This document shows, piece after piece, positions 7,471-11,262 of a stretch of 11,262 nt of DNA; the stretch's first letter is position 1; every line of letters begins with the position of its first letter. The position numbers and the translations under genes are program-made. The notes beneath the pieces were generated by a model. That model was not told the DNA's origin and made no database searches. It was given only the letters and a program-made list of their open reading frames with translations. The DNA comes from AM-1111 sp046302135. Its GTDB lineage: Bacteria > Bacteroidota > Bacteroidia > B-17B0 > Aurantibacillaceae. The stretch covers positions 1 to 11,262 of the forward strand of contig JBKCIQ010000005.1 of NCBI GenBank assembly GCA_046302135.1, in the 5' to 3' direction.

Positions 7471-10400
7471 TTATTTCAATAAAACAGTTGCCGTTCCTCC
7501 TGCTGTTCCACTAGTTAAGTATACGCCAACACTTGTTCCGCTTCCAGGAATTGCAATGCCTGACGCTTTTCCCTTAGAATTTCCGGTTATGCAATGCTGA
7601 CCTCTAACAACTGCATTTGAGTTATCCAAATTAACTGTCACTACACCTGAAATTGCAACTCTTGCAACCTGACCATCACTCACAGCATCAAGAACAACAC
7701 CTATTGCAGAATAGCTACCGGGACTTGTAGTATAACCAAAAGAATTGTCTGAGTTTCCAACAATTACAATATCGCCAGCAACAGAGACTTGTCCGGATTT
7801 ATTTTGCAAAAGAATTGTGACTGCGTTGTTTGACAACACCTCTGTTCCATTATTTAAGCCAATATCACCGTTAACATTTAATTTACTTTTAGGAGTAGTT
7901 GTTCCTATACCCATATTACCTAAAGAATCAATCATTGCACGTTGAACGTTATTGGTTCTGAAACGGAAAGAAAAATTAGAGGTAGTACCAATAAAATTGG
8001 AAGCCGTGGTATTAGAATTACCGGTAATTGACCAATCCTGAGTTGCAGCAGGAAGAGATTGCCAATATGGAGGAGTAGTGGGGCCCGAGGAGGTTAGAAC
8101 CTGTCCACTTGTACCTGCAGAGTTATTTGGCATTAAAAGACCACTGAATTTAATGTTACCAACAACATCTAATGCCTGTGTAGGCGATGCAATTCCAATA
8201 CCAACTTTACCATCATTTCTAACTATTAATCTACTGTTCGAACCCGTATATACTTCAAATGCACCTTGAGCGGAACTAGTCCCAGCAGTTCTTACCTGTA
8301 AACCCCAACCATTGACATCAGTATTCTCTATGCTACTAACAAAAATATTTGGACTGGATTCATATACATGTAAAGGGTAAAACGCGGTTCCACTGCTACC
8401 TACGCCAACATTACCTTCATCGGTTATTGTTAAGTGATCTGTGGCTCCCGTTGTACCATTTTTAGTAGTTCTGAAAACTAACTTGGAGCCTTTTGCTGAA
8501 GACGTAAAGTTTTCAGTAGCATATGAAATAATTTCTGTGGATGGGTTACTAAAGTTTGAACCATCATGGCCAATTGATCCAAAAGCACCAATCATATCTC
8601 CGTTAAGAATAGCGGATGGGGAGCCAACGGCACCTCGAGACTTTAAAGCGTAAAAACCACCTCCCTGTGAGGAGTTCACTGAATTTTGCATTACTATACC
8701 TGTACCATCTGCATTAGCAGCAACGTGCAATGGTGTAATTGGATTGGATATTCCAATACCTACATATCCGTTAGAATCAATAACCAATCTTTGAATATTA
8801 TTTGTTCTGAAGCGGACAGAAATATTGTTTGAAGTACCTAAATAATTTGATCCTGTAATATTTGAGTTTCCATTAATTCCCCAAGAATTAGATAAGGCGG
8901 AGACCGACTGCCAAGAAAGACTTGGATTTGCTCCTCCGGAAGTTGATAATACGTAATTTGCAGTTCCTCCATTATTTGGCAAGGTATAAATTGTATTTTC
9001 AGTCATTGCTCCACTGGTGGTGAAACCTGCAGAGTAATCTGTGACTCCTTGCTCAGAATATAATCTCAAAGTTCCGCTTGTACCGTCATTACCTGAGCGG
9101 ATTGCTCCGTTAACATCAAGCTGGAAGATTGGATTGGTTGTTCCAATACCTACCTTACCAACACTAGGTTGTAGAACAAGTGGAAAAGCAGATCCATCAT
9201 CGGCTTCTATTGAAGCATATCTGTTATTAAGAAGAACATCTGTTTTAATACCTAACCTTAAAACTATTGGGTTTGTTGCATCATTTGTTCCAATTTGAAA
9301 CAAATTATCAAGAGAAGCTGTAGTTGATTTTGAATTTACTCCGCGAATATCAAACTTGGTAACCGGGCTTGTTATTCCTATTCCAAATTTACCAGCTGAG
9401 GTTATTCTCATTCTTTCGAAAACAGATGTTGCGCCACCAGTGTTAAAGATGAAGTCTTTAGCATCAGTTGTACCAATGAAATTTGTACCTGGCGTTGTTC
9501 CTGAATTTCCAGTTAATCCCCAGGCATCAAGCGAACCAGAGGGTCCTGTGGTACCCGTTGCTCCGGTTGCACCTGTTGAGCCAGTAGCACCTGTAGCACC
9601 GTTGGTTCCATTCGTGCCTGCCGTTCCTGTAGCACCAGTAGTTCCGGCTACTCCTGTAGGACCTACATCCCCTGTTGCTCCGGTTGCACCTGTAGCACCT
9701 GTTGAGCCAGTAGCACCAGTAGCACCGTTAGTTCCGGCTACTCCTGTAGGACCGACATCCCCAGTTGCTCCGGTAGCACCTGTCAATCCAGTTGGGCCTT
9801 GAGCACCCGTTGCACCTGTAGCACCATCAATTCCAGTAGCACCAGTAGCACCGTTAGTTCCAGCTACTCCTGTAGGACCTACATCCCCAGTTGCACCCGT
9901 AGCGCCTGTTAACCCAGTCGGACCCTGAGCGCCAGTTACGCCATCAATTCCTGAAGGGCCTTGTGGACCTGTTGCACCTGTTGCACCTGTTATACCTGTT
10001 ACTCCTGTTGGACCCTGTGCACCTGTTGCACCATCAATTCCCGTGGCACCGGTAGCACCAGTTAAACCAATAGGTCCTTGTGAACCAGTTGCACCTGTAG
10101 CGCCATCAAGTCCAGTCGCACCGGTAGCACCTGTTAAACCAGTCGGTCCTTGTGAACCTGTTAAACCAGTCGGACCCTGAGCGCCAGTTACGCCATCAAT
10201 TCCTGAAGGGCCTTGTGGACCTGTTGCACCTGTTACTCCTGTTGGACCCTGTGCACCTGTTGCACCATCAATTCCCGTTGCACCTGTAGCACCAGTTAAA
10301 CCAGTCGGTCCTTGAGATCCTGTAGCGCCAGTAGCACCGTTAGTTCCAGCTACTCCTGTAGGACCTACATCCCCAGTTGCACCCGTAGCGCCTGTTAACC

Positions 10401-11262
10401 CAGTCGGACCCTGAGCGCCAGTTATGCCATCAATTCCTGAAGGGCCTTGAGCACCTGTTGCTCCCGTTAATCCTGTTGGACCTTGTGAACCAGTTGCACC
10501 TGTAGCGCCATCGATTCCTGTAGGGCCTTGAGCACCTGTAGCTCCCGTTAATCCTGTAGGGCCTTGAGAACCAGTTGCACCTGTAGCGCCATCAATTCCA
10601 GTCGCACCGGTAGCACCTGTTAAACCAGTCGGTCCTTGTAAACCTGTTGCACCCGTTACGCCATCAATTCCTGAAGGGCCTTGAGCACCCGTTACACCGT
10701 CAATACCTGAAGGACCTTGTGGACCTGTAGCACCAGTCAATCCGGTTGGGCCTTGAGCACCTGTAGCGCCATCAATTCCTGAAGGGCCTTGAGCACCTGT
10801 TGCTCCCGTTAATCCTGTTGGACCTTGTGAACCAGTTGCACCTGTAGCGCCATCAATTCCTGTAGGGCCTTGAGCACCAGTGTCGCCTGTTAACCCAGTC
10901 GGACCCTGAGCGCCAGTTATGCCATCAATTCCTGAAGGGCCTTGAGCACCTGTAGCTCCCGTTAATCCTGTAGGGCCTTGAGCACCTGTTGCACCTGTAG
11001 CGCCGTCAATCCCGGATGGCCCCTGAGGACCTGTTGCTCCAGGCAGTCCATCAGCACCGCTCGGACCTTGTGGACCGGTGACACCTGTAACACCATCAAT
11101 ACCTGAAGGGCCTTGAGCACCAGTCAATCCTGCTGGGCCTTGAGCACCTGTGTCACCTGTTAACCCAGTCGGACCTTGAGCACCTGTGTCACCTGTTAAC
11201 CCAGACGGACCTTGAGCACCCGTTACGCCGTTAATACCTGTAGGCCCTTGAGCACCTGTTGC
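7471..11262 (-). CDS. Collagen-like fibre protein, 5' end beyond the window
   Basis: The visible 1263 residues lack the N-terminus: the frame stays open to the right edge with Gly-X-Y triplets throughout. A TTG at 11127-11125 could be called a start, but it is an internal Leu of a G-L-T triplet. Visible residues 1-576 are an unbroken collagen-like domain. Residues 577-1263 are fibre-like: three cassettes of the type W(G/S)ITGNSNTTxSNFIGT (near 9527, 8883 and 8037), six VGIGT..P...LdV.G repeats, and linkers such as AGTSGQVLTSSGPTTPPYWQ. The last about 130 residues (7866 downwards) form a beta-rich end domain (GVVLDAVSDGQVARVAISGV, ending GTATVLLK) with no T9SS C-terminal domain that I can see. 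By analogy with bacterial collagens such as BclA, it should trimerise into a surface filament. No signal peptide can be assessed. The gene heads the visible operon. Confidence 0.9.
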   Translation of the reverse strand, partial: ATGAQGPTGINGVTGAQGPSGLTGDTGAQGPTGLTGDTGAQGPAGLTGAQGPSGIDGVTGVTGPQGPSGADGLPGATGPQGPSGIDGATGATGAQGPTGLTGATGAQGPSGIDGITGAQGPTGLTGDTGAQGPTGIDGATGATGSQGPTGLTGATGAQGPSGIDGATGAQGPTGLTGATGPQGPSGIDGVTGAQGPSGIDGVTGATGLQGPTGLTGATGATGIDGATGATGSQGPTGLTGATGAQGPTGIDGATGATGSQGPTGLTGATGAQGPSGIDGITGAQGPTGLTGATGATGDVGPTGVAGTNGATGATGSQGPTGLTGATGATGIDGATGAQGPTGVTGATGPQGPSGIDGVTGAQGPTGLTGSQGPTGLTGATGATGLDGATGATGSQGPIGLTGATGATGIDGATGAQGPTGVTGITGATGATGPQGPSGIDGVTGAQGPTGLTGATGATGDVGPTGVAGTNGATGATGIDGATGATGAQGPTGLTGATGATGDVGPTGVAGTNGATGATGSTGATGATGATGDVGPTGVAGTTGATGTAGTNGTNGATGATGSTGATGATGTTGPSGSLDAWGLTGNSGTTPGTNFIGTTDAKDFIFNTGGATSVFERMRITSAGKFGIGITSPVTKFDIRGVNSKSTTASLDNLFQIGTNDATNPIVLRLGIKTDVLLNNRYASIEADDGSAFPLVLQPSVGKVGIGTTNPIFQLDVNGAIRSGNDGTSGTLRLYSEQGVTDYSAGFTTSGAMTENTIYTLPNNGGTANYVLSTSGGANPSLSWQSVSALSNSWGINGNSNITGSNYLGTSNNISVRFRTNNIQRLVIDSNGYVGIGISNPITPLHVAANADGTGIVMQNSVNSSQGGGFYALKSRGAVGSPSAILNGDMIGAFGSIGHDGSNFSNPSTEIISYATENFTSSAKGSKLVFRTTKNGTTGATDHLTITDEGNVGVGSSGTAFYPLHVYESSPNIFVSSIENTDVNGWGLQVRTAGTSSAQGAFEVYTGSNSRLIVRNDGKVGIGIASPTQALDVVGNIKFSGLLMPNNSAGTSGQVLTSSGPTTPPYWQSLPAATQDWSITGNSNTTASNFIGTTSNFSFRFRTNNVQRAMIDSLGNMGIGTTTPKSKLNVNGDIGLNNGTEVLSNNAVTILLQNKSGQVSVAGDIVIVGNSDNSFGYTTSPGSYSAIGVVLDAVSDGQVARVAISGVVTVNLDNSNAVVRGQHCITGNSKGKASGIAIPGSGTSVGVYLTSGTAGGTATVLLK
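7867..9390 (-). repeat. Six VGIGT-type fibre motifs in the collagen-like protein
   Basis: Motifs of the form (N/K)VGIGTTxPxxxLDVxG are encoded at 9390-9340, 9156-9106, about 8766-8719, 8412-8352 (a variant with an inserted residue pair, VGVGSSGTAFYPLHV), 8208-8158 and 7917-7867. Spacing is irregular, from about 204 to 390 bp. They often follow IDS(N/L)G-type turns. In known fibre proteins this kind of motif lies in intertwined beta-structure; that role is inferred here. Confidence 0.85.
9842..10449 (-). repeat. Pair of 122-bp near-identical direct repeats, offset 486 bp
   Basis: Bases 9842-9963 and 10328-10449 match at 121 of 122 positions; the single difference is C at 9939 against T at 10425. 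The offset is 486 bp, or 54 collagen triplets. Both copies encode the module containing GDVGPTGVAGTNG, with GPSGIDG before it in the protein. Such near-identity inside a degenerate repeat suggests recent duplication or gene conversion. Confidence 0.9.
9914..10278 (-). repeat. Direct repeat pair differing by an 18-bp insertion
   Basis: Bases 9914-9982 and 10166-10234 are identical (69 bp). The left copy then carries 18 extra bases (9983-10000), after which 10001-10044 matches 10235-10278 exactly (44 bp). The 18 bp equal two Gly-X-Y triplets, so the reading frame and collagen register are kept. Confidence 0.88.
10426..10878 (-). repeat. Pair of 111-bp direct repeats, offset 342 bp
   Basis: Bases 10426-10536 and 10768-10878 match except at one position (G at 10513, A at 10855), which is synonymous within an Ile-Asp-Gly triplet (ATC versus ATT, Ile). 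The offset equals 38 collagen triplets. Confidence 0.88.
11138..11209 (-). repeat. 36-bp tandem duplication within the collagen region
   Basis: Two head-to-tail 36-bp units, 11138-11173 and 11174-11209, differ at one base. Each encodes four triplets around GLTGDTGAQGP. This is the clearest adjacent duplication in the window and probably one of the youngest. Confidence 0.9.

Larger units (their letters stand above)
77..11262 (-). other. Probable single operon of five collinear genes
   Basis: All five genes lie on the minus strand with gaps of 2 bp (7469-7470), 3 bp (4694-4696), 7 bp (3934-3940) and 5 bp (3005-3009). No gap leaves room for a promoter or terminator. Any promoter must lie right of the window, upstream of the collagen-like gene's start, or inside coding sequence. 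None of the four visible starts has a Shine-Dalgarno sequence; leaders are AT-rich, as usual in Bacteroidota. Confidence 0.85.
9535..11262 (-). repeat. Collagen-like Gly-X-Y coding repeat, 192 triplets in the window
   Basis: 1728 bp encode 576 residues with Gly at every third position and no interruption, ending at GPSG just before SLDAWG. Common triplets are ATG, PTG, LTG, AQG, PSG and IDG. Thr dominates the Y position. Asp is the only charged residue; I find no Lys, Arg, Glu, His, Cys or aromatic residue. Longer modules recur, for example GDVGPTGVAGTNGATGATG. Sample lines counted by hand have about 57-62% G+C, well above the AT-rich flanking genes. The repeat continues past the right edge. 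Confidence 0.97.

Noticed and set aside
9356..9802. Plus-strand open frame coding a Pro-Val-Ala-rich protein
   Set aside because: It is the antisense reading of the Gly-X-Y repeat; any such repeat opens a PVAPVAP-type frame on the other strand.
9535..11262. CRISPR-like array, because of regular 36-bp similarity
   Set aside because: Units are degenerate, have no unique spacers, and code in frame for perfect Gly-X-Y triplets.
4697..11262. Prophage tail-fibre region
   Set aside because: No capsid, terminase, baseplate or lysis genes are present; one fibre protein has a Sec signal peptide, and the neighbours are T9SS-type genes.

Overview
The window comes from a low-GC member of the Bacteroidota, and one minus-strand gene cluster fills it. 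The lineage call rests on a PorP/SprF outer-membrane protein, a CHU_C (type B) secretion-signal domain, a TPR-PD40-CRD-OmpA protein of PorE type, signal peptides ending in A-x-x-Q-like sites, and gene starts with AT-rich leaders and no Shine-Dalgarno sequence. Genus cannot be told from the sequence.

In order of transcription (right to left): (1) 11262-7471, the 3' part of a very long gene for a collagen-like protein. Its visible part has 192 uninterrupted Gly-X-Y triplets, then a fibre-like segment with six 'VGIGT..P...LdV.G' repeats. It runs off the right edge without a start codon. (2) 7468-4697, a secreted 923-residue fibre protein with a head like phage tail fibres and five of the same repeats. 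(3) 4693-3941, a small secreted protein with one SprB-like repeat and a C-terminal CHU_C domain, the signal for export by the type IX secretion system (T9SS). (4) 3933-3010, a PorP/SprF-family outer-membrane protein. (5) 3004-77, a periplasmic TPR / beta-propeller / carboxypeptidase-regulatory-like / OmpA protein. A possible sixth gene begins at position 21 and leaves through the left edge.

The gaps between the five genes are 2, 3, 7 and 5 bp, so a single transcript is very likely. The last three genes form the known pattern of a type B T9SS cargo next to its SprF partner and a peptidoglycan-anchored OmpA-like protein. The unusual part is that two large fibre-like proteins, one collagenous, sit upstream in the same operon. 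A reasonable inference is that the locus builds and displays a surface fibre, with genes 3-5 exporting or anchoring it. Neither fibre protein shows a recognisable T9SS C-terminal domain, so how they are exported is the open question.

No RNA genes, insertion sequences, CRISPR arrays or convincing terminators were found. All plus-strand open frames look like shadows of the minus-strand genes.
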